The notes: generated from the sequence alone by a model not told the origin. Shown: positions 27,977 to 36,912, counted from the first letter of the stretch. The stretch: DNA of 64,000 nucleotides from Clostridium bovifaecis (GCA_009738435.1 CP046522.1:1519249-1583248); one strand, 5' to 3'. Program-made: numbers and translations.

Positions 27977-28228
27977 ATGGGGAAAACACCTTTAAAAAAA
28001 GTAATAAAATCTAAATTAAAATCTAATAGAGAATTAAGCGAACTAGAAACCCTGAGAGAAAAAATAAAATACGAAATAGCTGATGAACTAGGATTAAAAG
28101 ATAAAGTAGATAAATATGGATGGGGGGGGCTTACAGCTGAAGAGACTGGAAGAGTAGGAGGAATAATGGCCAAAAGAAAAAGGGAATTAAAGATACCCAA
28201 AAATGATATAATACAAAATATGGAGTAA
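27977..28228 (+). CDS. Alpha/beta-type small acid-soluble spore protein
   Basis: 83 aa. Contains the SASP core KYEIADELGLKDKVDKYGW, followed by LTAEETGRVGGIMAKR; the first part holds the GPR-protease recognition sequence and the second the DNA-binding helix. An N-terminal basic extension (MGKTPLKKVIKSKLKSN) and a short C-tail (KIPKNDIIQ) place it among the longer minor SASPs of Clostridium. SASPs coat and protect DNA in the spore and are degraded on germination. ATG after GGGAGGAA. Confidence 0.88.
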   Translation: MGKTPLKKVIKSKLKSNRELSELETLREKIKYEIADELGLKDKVDKYGWGGLTAEETGRVGGIMAKRKRELKIPKNDIIQNME

Positions 28229-28358
28229 ATATATAATTTAACTTATAGTGCTTAAATTGTGTTGATTTTTAATATGAAAAATATTATATTAATCAAGTAT
28301 TATACTAAATTTAAAGTTTTACAAGTGTTGGAGCTACTTAAAATCGGGGGGAGTAAAT

Positions 28359-29113
28359 TTGAAATGTTATAAAGAATTTGCGCATATTTATGATAGGCTT
28401 ATCTATGGTGATATAGACTATAAAAAATGGGCAGAGGTTTTGCTTAATATCTGTAATGATTATAATATAAAAAAGAAGATTATTTAGATTTGGCCTGCGG
28501 AACTGGGAATATGACGAAGGAATTGGGAAGAACATTTAAACATATATGGGCAGTAGATATGTCTCACGAAATGCTCACCGAAGCTGAAGATAAAATGAGA
28601 AATGAAAAATTAAAAGCTAAGTTTGTATGTCAAAATATAGCTGAACTAAAACTAAACAAGCAATTTGATTTAATTACCTGTGTCTTAGATTCGACAAATT
28701 ACATATTAAATGATAAGGATTTGAGCAAGTATTTTTATTCAGTATATGAGCATTTAAAAGAAGACGGTATCTTTATATTTGATATAAACTCATATTATAA
28801 ATTAACTGAAGTTTTAGGAAACAATCTTTACAATTATGATGATGAAGATGTAGTTTATATATGGGAAAATGTATTAGAGCAGGATATTGTAGATATGTAT
28901 CTTACCTTTTTTATAAGAGAAGGAGAACTATATAGAAGATTTGATGAAGAACACAGAGAAAGAGCCTATAAGATGGATTTCCTTGATGAAATGTTGAATA
29001 AGGTAGGATTTAAGGTGCTAAAAAAATTAGATAACTATGAAAGTGAGGATATAAAAGAGGATACAGAGAGAATTGTGTATATTCTTAGAAAAAAACAGGA
29101 GGTAATTAATTGA
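28359..29113 (+). pseudogene. SAM-dependent methyltransferase, frameshifted
   Basis: TTG 28359 after a GGGGGGAG site begins a 42-codon frame (KCYKEFAHIYDRLIYGDIDY...) ending at TAG 28485-28487. The -1 frame continues with DYLDLACGTGNMTKEL, the SAM-binding motif I, then ITCVLDSTNYIL (motif IV region) and on to TGA 29111-29113. The N-terminal YDxLIYGDIDYKKWA and the whole layout match YqeM/class I small-molecule methyltransferases of Firmicutes. One A missing from the A6 run at 28469-28474 explains it; repaired length 251 aa. The stop overlaps the hslO start. Confidence 0.88.
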
Positions 29114-29991
29114 TGAAAGACAAATTGATTAAGGCAATAGCTAAAGATGGACAGGTTAGGATAATAGCAGCGGTGACAAAAGAGCTGGTAAATGAGGGAG
29201 TTAAATTGCATAAGTGTGCCCCAACTGCAGCAGCAGCCTTTGGGAGAATGCTGACGGCTGGAAGTTTAATGGGATCAATGCTTAAGTCGGAAAGAGATGT
29301 GCTTACCATAAAAATTGATGGTGGCGGTCCAGCAAGAGGAATTGTAGTTACAAGTTATGCTGATGCACATGTTAAAGGATATATAGGGAATCCATCTGCA
29401 GACTTACCAGCTAATGCTTTAGGAAAATTAGATGTAGGTGGAGTTATTGGGAAAAATGGAGGATTAGTAATAATAAGAGATCTAGGTCTTAGAGAACCTT
29501 ACATTGGCCAAGTACCTATATATACAGGGGAAGTAGGAGAGGATATAGCTTATTATTTTACAGTTTCTGAACAGACGCCTACTGCAGTTGGATTAGGTGT
29601 GCTAGTAGATAAAGATTTAAGTATAAAAGAGGCTGGAGGGATAATAATTCAAATGATGCCTGGAGCTGATGATATGCTTGCAGATTTAATAACATACAGG
29701 CTACAGGATTTAGGGCATATTACTAAGTTTTTAAGTGAAGGAAAAACTATATATGATATGTTGAATTTTTTATTTGATGACATGGGGTTAAAGATATTAG
29801 AGGAGATTAATCCTAAGTATGAATGTGATTGCTCTAAAGAAAAAATAGAGAGAGCCCTTATAAGCATAGGGAAAAAGGATTTACAAGAAATATATGAGGA
29901 AGGAAAAACTGAAGAGATAAAATGTCACTTTTGTAATAGGGATTATAAATTTACTCACGAAGAGATAGGGGAACTTTTGAAACAACTCTAA
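29113..29991 (+). CDS. hslO: Redox-regulated chaperone Hsp33
   Basis: 292 aa. Hsp33 holds unfolding proteins under oxidative stress. N-terminal core: [40 protein letters not shown], and [23 protein letters not shown]. The C-terminal zinc redox switch has all four cysteines: CDC (~236-238) and CHFC (~269-272). AGGAGGT lies 9 bases before ATG 29113, which overlaps the stop of the methyltransferase, so the two were probably coupled. Confidence 0.96.
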   Translation: MKDKLIKAIAKDGQVRIIAAVTKELVNEGVKLHKCAPTAAAAFGRMLTAGSLMGSMLKSERDVLTIKIDGGGPARGIVVTSYADAHVKGYIGNPSADLPANALGKLDVGGVIGKNGGLVIIRDLGLREPYIGQVPIYTGEVGEDIAYYFTVSEQTPTAVGLGVLVDKDLSIKEAGGIIIQMMPGADDMLADLITYRLQDLGHITKFLSEGKTIYDMLNFLFDDMGLKILEEINPKYECDCSKEKIERALISIGKKDLQEIYEEGKTEEIKCHFCNRDYKFTHEEIGELLKQL

Positions 29992-30013
29992 GAAATAAGG
30001 CTATCAAATCAGT

Positions 30014-30097
30014 AGAAAGAAGCAGGTTAAAGGTTAGAAAGTTAGTAGATTAATTACTAACTTCTAACATACTAACCAGCGAATCGACTAACTTTTT
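30014..30097. repeat. Interspersed hairpin repeat (GTTAG/CTAAC type)
   Basis: GTTAGAAAGTTAGTA (30033-30047) pairs with TACTAACTTCTAAC (30055-30068), followed by repeats of CTAAC and the word CCAGCGAATCGACTAAC. A related AAGCGAAGCGTCTAAC occurs near 48960. It occupies most of the spacer between hslO and the tRNA promoters. Confidence 0.5.
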
Positions 30098-30187
30098 AAA
30101 GGGTTGGATTACTATGAGAAAAAAAGAGATAAATAGAATATGTTGGAGAAATATATAGTTATGTTTCCATAATAAGCTTTAAAGGTA

Positions 30188-30216
30188 TTGACATTTAAGA
30201 AGATATTTTATATTAT
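30188..30216 (+). promoter_or_regulatory. Upstream promoter of the tRNA cluster
   Basis: TTGACA (30188-30193), 17 bp, TATTAT (30211-30216). Confidence 0.65.
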
Positions 30217-30281
30217 AGTAATGCGCTCGGGAATGAGAGCAAAGAAATAAAAAAGTTAGGAAGTAAGAAATAAAAAACTTC

Positions 30282-30310
30282 TTGACAGAGTTTCAAAAGC
30301 CATATATAAT
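30282..30310 (+). promoter_or_regulatory. Main promoter of the tRNA cluster
   Basis: TTGACA (30282-30287), exactly 17 bp, TATAAT (30305-30310): a perfect consensus promoter 22 bases before the first tRNA. Confidence 0.92.
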
Positions 30311-30332
30311 AGATATTGTTGCTGAATGACGT

Positions 30333-30408
30333 GGGCGCATAGCTCAGCTGGGAGAGCACCTGCCTTACAAGCAGGGGGTCACAGGTTCGAACCCTGTTGT
30401 GCCCACCA
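30333..30408 (+). tRNA. tRNA-Val (anticodon TAC)
   Basis: 76 nt with encoded CCA. Acceptor GGGCGCA/TGTGCCC, anticodon stem CCTGC/GCAGG with loop CTTACAA, T-loop GTTCGAACC. Reads GTA/GTG, matching the specifier of the valS T-box. Confidence 0.97.
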
Positions 30409-30433
30409 CTAATAAAAGCAAAGTTATAAACAT

Positions 30434-30510
30434 GGCCCAGTGGCTCAGTTGGTTAGAGTGCCGGCCTGTCACGCCGGAGGTCGAGGGTTCGAGTCCCTTC
30501 TGGGTCGCCA
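30434..30510 (+). tRNA. tRNA-Asp (anticodon GTC)
   Basis: 77 nt, acceptor GGCCCAG/CTGGGTC, anticodon loop CTGTCAC between CCGGC and GCCGG, encoded GCCA end. Confidence 0.97.
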
Positions 30511-30526
30511 TTATAACTTTAATTAA

Positions 30527-30602
<76 letters not shown>

Positions 30603-30606
30603 GCAA

Positions 30607-30681
30607 GCGGGAGTGGCTCAGTGGTAGAGTGTCACCTTGCCAAGGTGAACGTCGCGAGTTCGAATCTCGTCTTCCGCTCCA
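30607..30681 (+). tRNA. tRNA-Gly (anticodon GCC)
   Basis: 75 nt, acceptor GCGGGAG/CTTCCGC, anticodon loop TTGCCAA between TCACC and GGTGA, encoded TCCA end. Confidence 0.97.
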
Positions 30682-30685
30682 ATAA

Positions 30686-30760
30686 GGCGCTATAGCCAAG
30701 TGGTAAGGCACGAGTCTGCAAAACTCTGATCCCCCGGTTCAAATCCGGGTGGCGCCTCCA
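30686..30760 (+). tRNA. tRNA-Cys (anticodon GCA), copy 1
   Basis: 75 nt, acceptor GGCGCTA/TGGCGCC, anticodon loop CTGCAAA, T-arm CCCCCGGTTCAAATCCGGG, encoded TCCA end. Confidence 0.97.
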
Positions 30761-30763
30761 ATT

Positions 30764-30791
30764 AAAATTCTTAATACAGTTAAGAATTTTT
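30764..30791 (+). terminator. Terminator after the first five tRNAs
   Basis: AAAATTCTTAA (30764-30774) pairs with TTAAGAATTTT (30780-30790). Confidence 0.75.
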
Positions 30792-30965
30792 CAGTTAGGA
30801 GTTAGAATATATATTTCAGTTCTAATATTTTAATTGTGTTATTGTTGTGAATTTTATACTTTTAAATAGTTTTAGTTTAAATGTTAGAGATTAGAAGCTA
30901 AGGATTGAGAATGAAAATTTAATTTCTAACGCATAATATGCTAACTTTAATCTAAAGAATTAAAT
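30792..30965. repeat. AT-rich spacer with interspersed repeat words
   Basis: Non-coding spacer between the two tRNA-Cys copies. It contains GTTAGGAGTTAGAA, TTAGAAGCTAAG and a 19-base word AGTTTTAGTTTAAATGTTA (30868-30886) that recurs exactly at 31149-31167. No gene seen. Confidence 0.45.
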
Positions 30966-30969
30966 ATGC

Positions 30970-31044
30970 GGCGCTATAGCCAAGTGGTAAGGCACGAGTC
31001 TGCAAAACTCTGATCCCCCAGTTCAAATCTGGGTGGCGCCTCCA
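30970..31044 (+). tRNA. tRNA-Cys (anticodon GCA), copy 2
   Basis: 75 nt, identical to copy 1 except for a compensatory pair in the T-stem (G-C in copy 1, A-T here: CCCCCAGTTCAAATCTGGG). It is behind the terminator of the cluster and ends in its own terminator. Confidence 0.97.
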
Positions 31045-31047
31045 ATT

Positions 31048-31077
31048 AAAAAACCTTAACATACGTTAAGGTTTTTT
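31048..31077 (+). terminator. Terminator of tRNA-Cys copy 2
   Basis: AAAAAACCTTAAC (31048-31060) pairs with GTTAAGGTTTTTT (31065-31077). Confidence 0.92.
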
Positions 31078-31174
31078 GTTATGGGTTAGAATAGGGTTAT
31101 GCTTTAGTGAATTAATAATGCTATATGCATAAGACTCAGCTTACACAAAGTTTTAGTTTAAATGTTAAAGGATT

Positions 31175-31327
31175 CTAGATTATAAAATGCATTGTATTGG
31201 ATCCTATTTTAGATATATCAGCTCCAGATGGATTTTCTTTCATCATTGTAAGAACTCCAATAACAGTAATGCCAAGTCCTATAAAAAATATAATATCTCC
31301 AAGAGCTAGATAATGGTTTATACAACG
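31175..31327 (-). pseudogene. Remnant of a small membrane-protein gene
   Basis: Minus-strand frame from just after a stop at 31328-31330 to TAG 31175: NHYLALGDIIFFIGLGITVI, then GVLTMMKENPSGADISKIGS and NTMHFII. One clear hydrophobic helix and a coherent, protein-like C-terminal tail, but no start codon before the helix and no ribosome site, so the 5' part appears lost. Family not recognised. The flanking ~400-bp region to the next gene otherwise holds only repeat words. Confidence 0.45.
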
Positions 31328-31439
31328 TTATGCCACTATTTGGAATTTGTGTACACAAACTAAGGTTAATCGCTAGTAATTACAGATCAGTGAATATTCT
31401 GTAATTGGCAACCTAAATTCAATAATTTATAATTGCTCT

Positions 31440-31467
31440 GGTTACTGGTTACTGGTTACTGGTTACT
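31440..31467. repeat. Heptanucleotide tandem repeat (GGTTACT)x4 spanning a stop codon
   Basis: Four perfect copies of GGTTACT. The minus-strand DUF6873 gene reads into it and takes its stop (TAA, 31449-31451) from it. Because 7 is not a multiple of 3, gain or loss of a unit can change the C-terminus. Confidence 0.95.
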
Positions 31468-32162
31468 GTCAGTATGCTTCCACGATCAATAAGTTTTCCT
31501 TTTCGCAAATAGAAAGGTTCTACTTTATGCTTTTTTAAGAAATTAATCACATCTTTTCCGTAAGTATAACAATCTAAATTACCATAAAATGCCATAGTTT
31601 TTTCTTCAATTAGTCCACAAGTTCCACCTATAAATCCGTAGTTTAATCCAGGAAGTTCAATATCTCCAGGCGGCAAAAGCAATATATCTATATTTTCTTT
31701 ATTTAAAGCTTTTGCAATTCCTATATCGCTAGTTATTACAGCTTTCGCGTTGACTATAGCCGTAGAGCACTTAGTATATCCTTGCTTCACTTTGATAAGA
31801 TTTTTTGTTTTACTCATTATGTCTAAAAGGTTCTCGTCAGTATAATCTATATAATGAACAAATAAGTTAGAGATGCTTACGGCGTTTAGTATAATATCAT
31901 AAGGATAAAAAGAGGATAAAGAGGAATTAGATAAAAATACGTTAATATTTGATTTTTTTAAAACTTCTATAAATTCTTTTGGCATGTCTTTATGAACCAT
32001 AATGCTAGCATTATCTATAATATGTAAAAGCATATCAGGATGACCACAAACAGCAGCGTATAAACTTTCACAAGGAGGACATGCTAAAATTTCATATCTA
32101 AATTTTAGCAAGTTAGATATTTCTTCGTCTGTAATTCTATAATCAACAATTATTTTTTTCAC
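31449..32162 (-). CDS. DUF6873 family (GME-fold) protein
   Basis: About 237 aa. The frame opens at GTG 32171, but TAGGTGAT overlaps that codon and fits GTG 32162 (VKKIIVDYRI). Resembles the clostridial DUF6873 family, proposed to share the guanidine-modifying (amidinotransferase/ADI-like) fold: CPPCESLYAAVCGHPDMLLH near the N-terminus, VKQGYTKCSTAIVN in the middle with a conserved Cys, and YGFIGGTCGLIEEKTMAFYGN towards the end. The catalytic role is unknown. The C-terminal tail TVTSNQ is encoded by the tandem repeat. Confidence 0.8.
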   Translation of the reverse strand: MKKIIVDYRITDEEISNLLKFRYEILACPPCESLYAAVCGHPDMLLHIIDNASIMVHKDMPKEFIEVLKKSNINVFLSNSSLSSFYPYDIILNAVSISNLFVHYIDYTDENLLDIMSKTKNLIKVKQGYTKCSTAIVNAKAVITSDIGIAKALNKENIDILLLPPGDIELPGLNYGFIGGTCGLIEEKTMAFYGNLDCYTYGKDVINFLKKHKVEPFYLRKGKLIDRGSILTVTSNQ

Positions 32163-32313
32163 ATTTATCACCTACATGACATAATATTAAGTTTAAATAC
32201 AATATAACATCAATATTAAACATACGTCCATATTAAATTATATATAAATCTCATAATGGTCTGCATAGACATTTGATTTAAACACATACTAATCCAAGGA
32301 AGGGGTGTGTAAT

Positions 32314-33213
32314 GTGTTATTTTTTACAATTATCTACAATAATGAGAAAGAAGACATTATGGATTATTTAAGTGATATGAAGGAATACTTTGAACAGAAA
32401 AGTATATTCCTGGGGATTTCTGAGAGCATAAATTCTGGATTCAATTTTGTTAAAATATTCTGTAATGACGCTGACTTTAACAGTAAATTAAGAAACAGAT
32501 TTCATTTGTATATAGCTAATATATTATATAAAGTTGTAATAAAAGAATATTATGAAGACGAAATGTATCATTATTTAACGGATACTTATTTTTTTCTCAG
32601 ATATGATGAAATGAAAGAAGTTGCGAATAGAAGTTTTAGGATACTAAATGATGAAGAAAAAATTACTGATGAAGATATAGTGTATTGTATGAACAAAAAA
32701 AATGATATAATTGATAAAATAAAAGCTTGTATTGAAGAAAATAATGAACTAAATGTACAGGGATTCGTTACCTTTAGAGTTAAGGAGCTGCGTGGAGACT
32801 TAGAGGATATAGTGAACAAAGTAGTAGAGAAGTATATGGCTGAAAAGGAGTATAATGAATTTATAAAATTATTGAAGTATTTTGTAGAAGTTCAAGAAAG
32901 TAAAATTGATGAAATCAATTTAGCGATTAAAGAAGATGGCAGCTATAGCATACAAGATAAAAAAGGTAATGATATAATGAATGAAATACTAAACGATTTG
33001 TCCGATGCTAAATATATAGGAACCGTAGGAGTTGAAGACTTAATTATAAGCGGACTTATAACATATTGTCCTGAAAAAATAATAATTCATTGTGAAAGCA
33101 ATTGTAGAAATAAGGAATTAATAGATACTATTAAAAAGGTGTTTGAAAGTAGAGTTAAAGTATGTAATGAGTGTGAGATCTGCATGGAGATAAAGAATAC
33201 GATAAAAGTATAA
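32314..33213 (+). CDS. ytxC: Sporulation protein YtxC
   Basis: About 299 aa. GTG 32314 is preferred because GGAAGGGG (32298-32305) overlaps the earlier in-frame GTG 32305. Matches the YtxC family by length, by its highly charged helical body (LRGDLEDIVNKVVEKYMAEKEYNEFIKLLKYFVEVQ) and by its place immediately upstream of thrS, as in Bacillus and Clostridium. The family is linked to sporulation but its function is not known. The C-terminus has a Cys cluster (VCNECEICMEIK). Confidence 0.85.
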   Translation: MLFFTIIYNNEKEDIMDYLSDMKEYFEQKSIFLGISESINSGFNFVKIFCNDADFNSKLRNRFHLYIANILYKVVIKEYYEDEMYHYLTDTYFFLRYDEMKEVANRSFRILNDEEKITDEDIVYCMNKKNDIIDKIKACIEENNELNVQGFVTFRVKELRGDLEDIVNKVVEKYMAEKEYNEFIKLLKYFVEVQESKIDEINLAIKEDGSYSIQDKKGNDIMNEILNDLSDAKYIGTVGVEDLIISGLITYCPEKIIIHCESNCRNKELIDTIKKVFESRVKVCNECEICMEIKNTIKV

Positions 33214-33224
33214 AAATAAATAGG

Positions 33225-33253
33225 TTGACAGTGGTAAATATTAATAATATAAT
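33225..33253 (+). promoter_or_regulatory. Promoter of thrS leader
   Basis: TTGACA (33225-33230), 17 bp, TATAAT (33248-33253). Confidence 0.85.
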
Positions 33254-33269
33254 TTATAAAAAAGATATA

Positions 33270-33521
33270 CACATTATATAATAAAGACTATGATAAGGAA
33301 GAGTAGATAGATTACTGATCTAAGAGAGGAGAATCCACAGGCTGTAAGGTTTTCTGTTCAAGTTCTATGGAAAACCACCTTTGAGTTGAATATCGAATGT
33401 AATAGTAGATATTATCCGCTTTACTGGCGTTAAGGTTAATGAGATGACACTAGAAATTTATTCTGCTGTTAATTTGGGTGGAACCGCGATATTACTCGTC
33501 CCTTTTTTGGGATGAGTTTTT
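33270..33521 (+). promoter_or_regulatory. T-box leader, threonine specific
   Basis: AGAGAGGAGAATCC and GGCTGTAAGGTTTTCTG stem I elements; specifier ACC (33374-33376, threonine) in the context GAAAACCACCTTTGAG; T-box GGGTGGAACCGCG (33476-33488); terminator ACTCGTCCC (33494-33502) with GGGATGAGT (33509-33517) and T-run. Controls thrS by uncharged tRNA-Thr. Confidence 0.94.
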
Positions 33522-33571
33522 AATTTTTTGTAAAAATAAAACTTATATATTTAAACAGGGGAGGAAAAACC

Positions 33572-35485
33572 ATGGTTAAGATTACATTGAAAGATGGAAA
33601 GGTACTAGAATTTGAAGAAGGTCTAAGCGTTGGAGAAATAGCTTTTAAAATAAGCCCTTCTTTAAGAAAAAAAGCGTTAGGTGCAAAAATTAATGGTAAC
33701 AAAGCAGAATTGATGGACAAAATAAATGAAGATTGTACTTTAGAAATACTTACATTTGAAGACGAGGACGGTAGAGCTGCACTAAGACATACATCTTCTC
33801 ATATACTAGCGCAAGCAGTAAAAAGATTATATCCTAATGTTAAACTTGCAATTGGACCTTCAATAGAGAATGGATTTTACTATGACTTTGATGCTGATTT
33901 TTCTTTTACTCCAGAGATTCTAGAAAAAATAGAAAAAGAAATGGAGAAGATAGTTAAGGAAAATCTTGAATTGAAGAAATTTACGCTTCCAAGAGAAGAA
34001 GCTATAAAATTTATGAAGGAAAGAAATGAGGAATATAAGGTTGAGTTAATAGAAGATTTACCAGAAGACTCAGTTATATCTTTCTATGAGCAGGGAGAGT
34101 TTATAGACCTTTGTGCTGGACCTCATGTACCTTCAACAAAGGAAGTTAAGGCGGTAAAATTGCTTTCAGTAGCAGGAGCATACTGGAGAGGTAATGAAAA
34201 GAATAAGATGCTTCAAAGAATATACGGAACATCCTTTACAAAAAAGAGTGATCTTGACGAATATATCCATATGATGGAAGAGGCTAAGAAAAGAGATCAT
34301 AGAAAATTAGGAAAAGAATTAGGGTTATTCGTAATTCCAGAAGAAGGCCCAGGCTTCCCTTTATTTTTACCTAGAGGAGTTCGACTTAAGAATAAGCTTT
34401 TAGAATACTGGAGAGAACTTCATAGAAAAGCAGGATATGTTGAAATAGAAACTCCTATTATATTAAGTAGACATCTTTGGGAGAACTCAGGACATTGGGA
34501 TCACTATAAAGACAATATGTATTCAGTAAAGATTGATGAACAAGACTTTGCTATAAAACCTATGAACTGTCCAGGAGGAATGCTTGCTTATAAAACAGCA
34601 ATTCACTCATATAAAGAATTTCCAATGCGTTATGCAGAATTAGGAAGAGTTCATAGACATGAGCTTTCAGGAGCTTTACATGGTTTAATGAGAGTAAGAG
34701 CTTTCACACAAGATGATGCACATATATTCATGCTTCCAGAACAAATAAAGGAGGAAATAAGGGGCGTTGCAAAGCTAATAGACGAAGTTTATAGCACGTT
34801 TGGATTTAAGTATCATGTTGAACTATCTACAAGACCAGAGGATTCAATGGGTACTGATGAAGAATGGAAGATAGCCGAAGATGGATTAAGAGAAGCTCTA
34901 GAGGAATTAGGGCTTAAATATATAATAAATGAAGGAGATGGGGCATTCTACGGTCCTAAGATAGATTTCCACTTAGAAGACTGCATAGGAAGAACATGGC
35001 AGTGTGGAACTATCCAATTAGATATGCAAATGCCTCAAAGATTTGATTTAACTTATATAGGTAAGGATGGAGAAAAGCATAGACCTGTAATGATTCATAG
35101 AGTTGCTTTTGGAAGCATAGAAAGATTTATAGGTATATTAATTGAGCACTATGCAGGTAAGTTCCCAGTATGGTTAGCTCCAGTTCAAGTAAAGGTACTT
35201 CCTATTTCAGATAAGTATATAGAATACGCATCAAATATAAGACATATTTTATTTGAAAAAGGAATTGACGTAGAGCTTGATGGCAGAGCAGAAAAGATTG
35301 GATACAAAATTAGAGAAGCTCAACTTGAGAAGGTGCCTTACATGTTAATTATCGGAGAAAAAGAAGTAAATGAAAATAATCTATCAGTAAGGTCAAGAGA
35401 AGACGGAGATTTAGGTTCAATGAACTTAGAAGCTTTTATAGACAAAGTTATGAAAGAAATACAAGAAAAAGCTAATAATTTATAA
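33572..35485 (+). CDS. thrS: Threonyl-tRNA synthetase
   Basis: 637 aa, full length. Domains in order: TGS (1-62), editing/SAD domain with HTSSHILAQAVKRLYP (His pair ~73-77), class II catalytic core with motif 2/zinc region MNCPGGMLAYKTAIHSY and RVHRHELSGALHGLMRVRAFT, motif 3 HRVAFGSIERFIGILIEHY, and the anticodon-binding domain (from ~540, PVWLAPVQVKVLPI). ATG after GGGGAGGAAA. Single gene behind its T-box. Confidence 0.97.
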   Translation: MVKITLKDGKVLEFEEGLSVGEIAFKISPSLRKKALGAKINGNKAELMDKINEDCTLEILTFEDEDGRAALRHTSSHILAQAVKRLYPNVKLAIGPSIENGFYYDFDADFSFTPEILEKIEKEMEKIVKENLELKKFTLPREEAIKFMKERNEEYKVELIEDLPEDSVISFYEQGEFIDLCAGPHVPSTKEVKAVKLLSVAGAYWRGNEKNKMLQRIYGTSFTKKSDLDEYIHMMEEAKKRDHRKLGKELGLFVIPEEGPGFPLFLPRGVRLKNKLLEYWRELHRKAGYVEIETPIILSRHLWENSGHWDHYKDNMYSVKIDEQDFAIKPMNCPGGMLAYKTAIHSYKEFPMRYAELGRVHRHELSGALHGLMRVRAFTQDDAHIFMLPEQIKEEIRGVAKLIDEVYSTFGFKYHVELSTRPEDSMGTDEEWKIAEDGLREALEELGLKYIINEGDGAFYGPKIDFHLEDCIGRTWQCGTIQLDMQMPQRFDLTYIGKDGEKHRPVMIHRVAFGSIERFIGILIEHYAGKFPVWLAPVQVKVLPISDKYIEYASNIRHILFEKGIDVELDGRAEKIGYKIREAQLEKVPYMLIIGEKEVNENNLSVRSREDGDLGSMNLEAFIDKVMKEIQEKANNL

Positions 35486-35492
35486 AAATGTA

Positions 35493-35521
35493 TTGACATA
35501 AGATATAGATAATAGTAAAAT
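35493..35521 (+). promoter_or_regulatory. Promoter of infC-rpmI-rplT
   Basis: TTGACA (35493-35498), 17 bp, TAAAAT (35516-35521). Confidence 0.75.
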
Positions 35522-35527
35522 ACTATT

Positions 35528-35655
35528 TGTTAAGAAGAAACTAAGCTGTTTCTCACCTTACAGCATTGCTAGTAAGGTTATACATTCATTATGCTATGTT
35601 AAACTTTATTTAAGTTATGAAATGTATGGGACAGCTTTCAGCTGTCCCTTTTTTA
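35528..35655 (+). promoter_or_regulatory. L20-type autoregulatory leader of infC-rpmI-rplT
   Basis: A ~130-base structured leader ending in a strong terminator (GGGACAGCT 35628-35636, AGCTGTCCC 35640-35648, seven T), placed before infC-rpmI-rplT. In Firmicutes ribosomal protein L20 binds such a leader and promotes termination. The position and layout fit; I did not match the L20 binding site base by base. Confidence 0.75.
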
Positions 35656-35752
35656 TTTTAAATATTGATTTTATAATAAAGTCTATAATTCTCAATATAG
35701 AAATATAGAAATATAGAAATGTATATGTAGAAGCTTTAAAGTTATTTCGGAG

Positions 35753-36274
35753 GTGAAAGAATATAAAAAAGATTGTCTTATCAATGAACAAATCAGAGAA
35801 AAAGAAATAAGGCTTATAGGCGATGATGGAGAAGCGCTTGGAATTGTAAGTACTAAGGAAGCTATGGATATAGCTGAAGAAAAAGAACTTGACTTAGTAA
35901 TGATATCTCCAAATGCCGTTCCACCTGTTTGTAAGGTAATGGACTATGGCAAATATTTATACGAACAAACTAAGAAGGTTAAAGAAGCTAAGAAGAATCA
36001 AAAAGTTGTAAATATTAAAGAAATTAGACTAAGTCCAACGATTGAAGAACATGATATCGAAATTAAAGCTAATAGAGCTAAACAATTCTTACAAGAGGAA
36101 GATAAGGTTAAGGTTACAGTAAGATTTAGAGGAAGAGAAGCTGATTATTCCTATAAAGGGAATGCAATATTAGATTTATTTGTATCAAAGGTAGGAGATG
36201 TTGGTATCATTGAAAAACCCGCTAAACTTGAAGGGAGAAATATGATACTGATATTAGCTCCTAAAAGGGCTTAA
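35753..36274 (+). CDS. infC: Translation initiation factor IF-3
   Basis: About 170 aa. Both IF-3 domains are present: N-terminal [21 protein letters not shown] and C-terminal [26 protein letters not shown], with [10 protein letters not shown] at the end. Start uncertain: the only conventional codon, GTG 35753, lies inside the GGAGGTG ribosome site, so initiation is probably at a rare codon a few triplets later. Rare start codons are known for infC and allow self-regulation. First gene of infC-rpmI-rplT. Confidence 0.93.
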   Translation: MKEYKKDCLINEQIREKEIRLIGDDGEALGIVSTKEAMDIAEEKELDLVMISPNAVPPVCKVMDYGKYLYEQTKKVKEAKKNQKVVNIKEIRLSPTIEEHDIEIKANRAKQFLQEEDKVKVTVRFRGREADYSYKGNAILDLFVSKVGDVGIIEKPAKLEGRNMILILAPKRA

Positions 36275-36293
36275 TTGAAAGGAGGAACTTACT

Positions 36294-36491
36294 ATGCCAA
36301 AAATGAAAACACATAAAGGTGCAGCAAAGAGATTCAAGAAAACAGGAAGCGGAAAGCTTAAGAGAGCTAAAGCTTTTAAGAGCCACATATTAACTAAGAA
36401 ATCTTCTAAAACAAAGAGAAATCTTAGAAAAGGTGGTCTTGTATCTGAGACTCAAGAAAAAGTAATGAAAAAATTATTACCATATCTATAA
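36294..36491 (+). CDS. rpmI: 50S ribosomal protein L35
   Basis: 65 aa, very basic, [20 protein letters not shown] start and [10 protein letters not shown] near the end: standard L35. ATG follows AAAGGAGG, 19 bases after infC. Confidence 0.97.
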   Translation: MPKMKTHKGAAKRFKKTGSGKLKRAKAFKSHILTKKSSKTKRNLRKGGLVSETQEKVMKKLLPYL

Positions 36492-36521
36492 TAGAAATCG
36501 TAACAGAAGGAGGTTTGTTTA

Positions 36522-36881
36522 ATGGCTAGAGTAAAAAGAGCTATGCACGCTCGTAAAAAACATAAAAAAGTATTAAAGCTTGCAAAAGGATATTATGGAA
36601 GAAGAAGTAAGACTTTCAGAGTTGCCAACGAAACTGTAATGAGAGCAATGGCATTTGCATATGTTGGTAGAAAGTTAAAGAAGAGGGAATTTAGAAGACT
36701 TTGGATAGCTAGAATAAATGCAGCTACAAGAATGAGTGGTCTTTCTTATTCAAAATTCATGAATGGAATTAAACTTGCTGGAATAAACATGAACAGAAAA
36801 ATGCTTTCAGAGATTGCTATAAATGACCCAAAAGCGTTTGCAGACTTAGTTGAAGTTGCAAAAAAACAATTAAACGCTTAA
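36522..36881 (+). CDS. rplT: 50S ribosomal protein L20
   Basis: 119 aa, standard length. [40 protein letters not shown] and [19 protein letters not shown] are typical. Assembly protein of the large subunit and probable repressor of its own operon through the leader at 35528. Last gene of the operon. Confidence 0.97.
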   Translation: MARVKRAMHARKKHKKVLKLAKGYYGRRSKTFRVANETVMRAMAFAYVGRKLKKREFRRLWIARINAATRMSGLSYSKFMNGIKLAGINMNRKMLSEIAINDPKAFADLVEVAKKQLNA

Positions 36882-36882
36882 T

Positions 36883-36912
36883 ATAAAATGCGGCCTTAGA
36901 GCTGCATTTTAT
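36883..36912 (+). terminator. Terminator of infC-rpmI-rplT
   Basis: ATAAAATGCGGC (36883-36894) pairs with GCTGCATTTTAT (36901-36912), followed by TTATTT. Confidence 0.8.
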
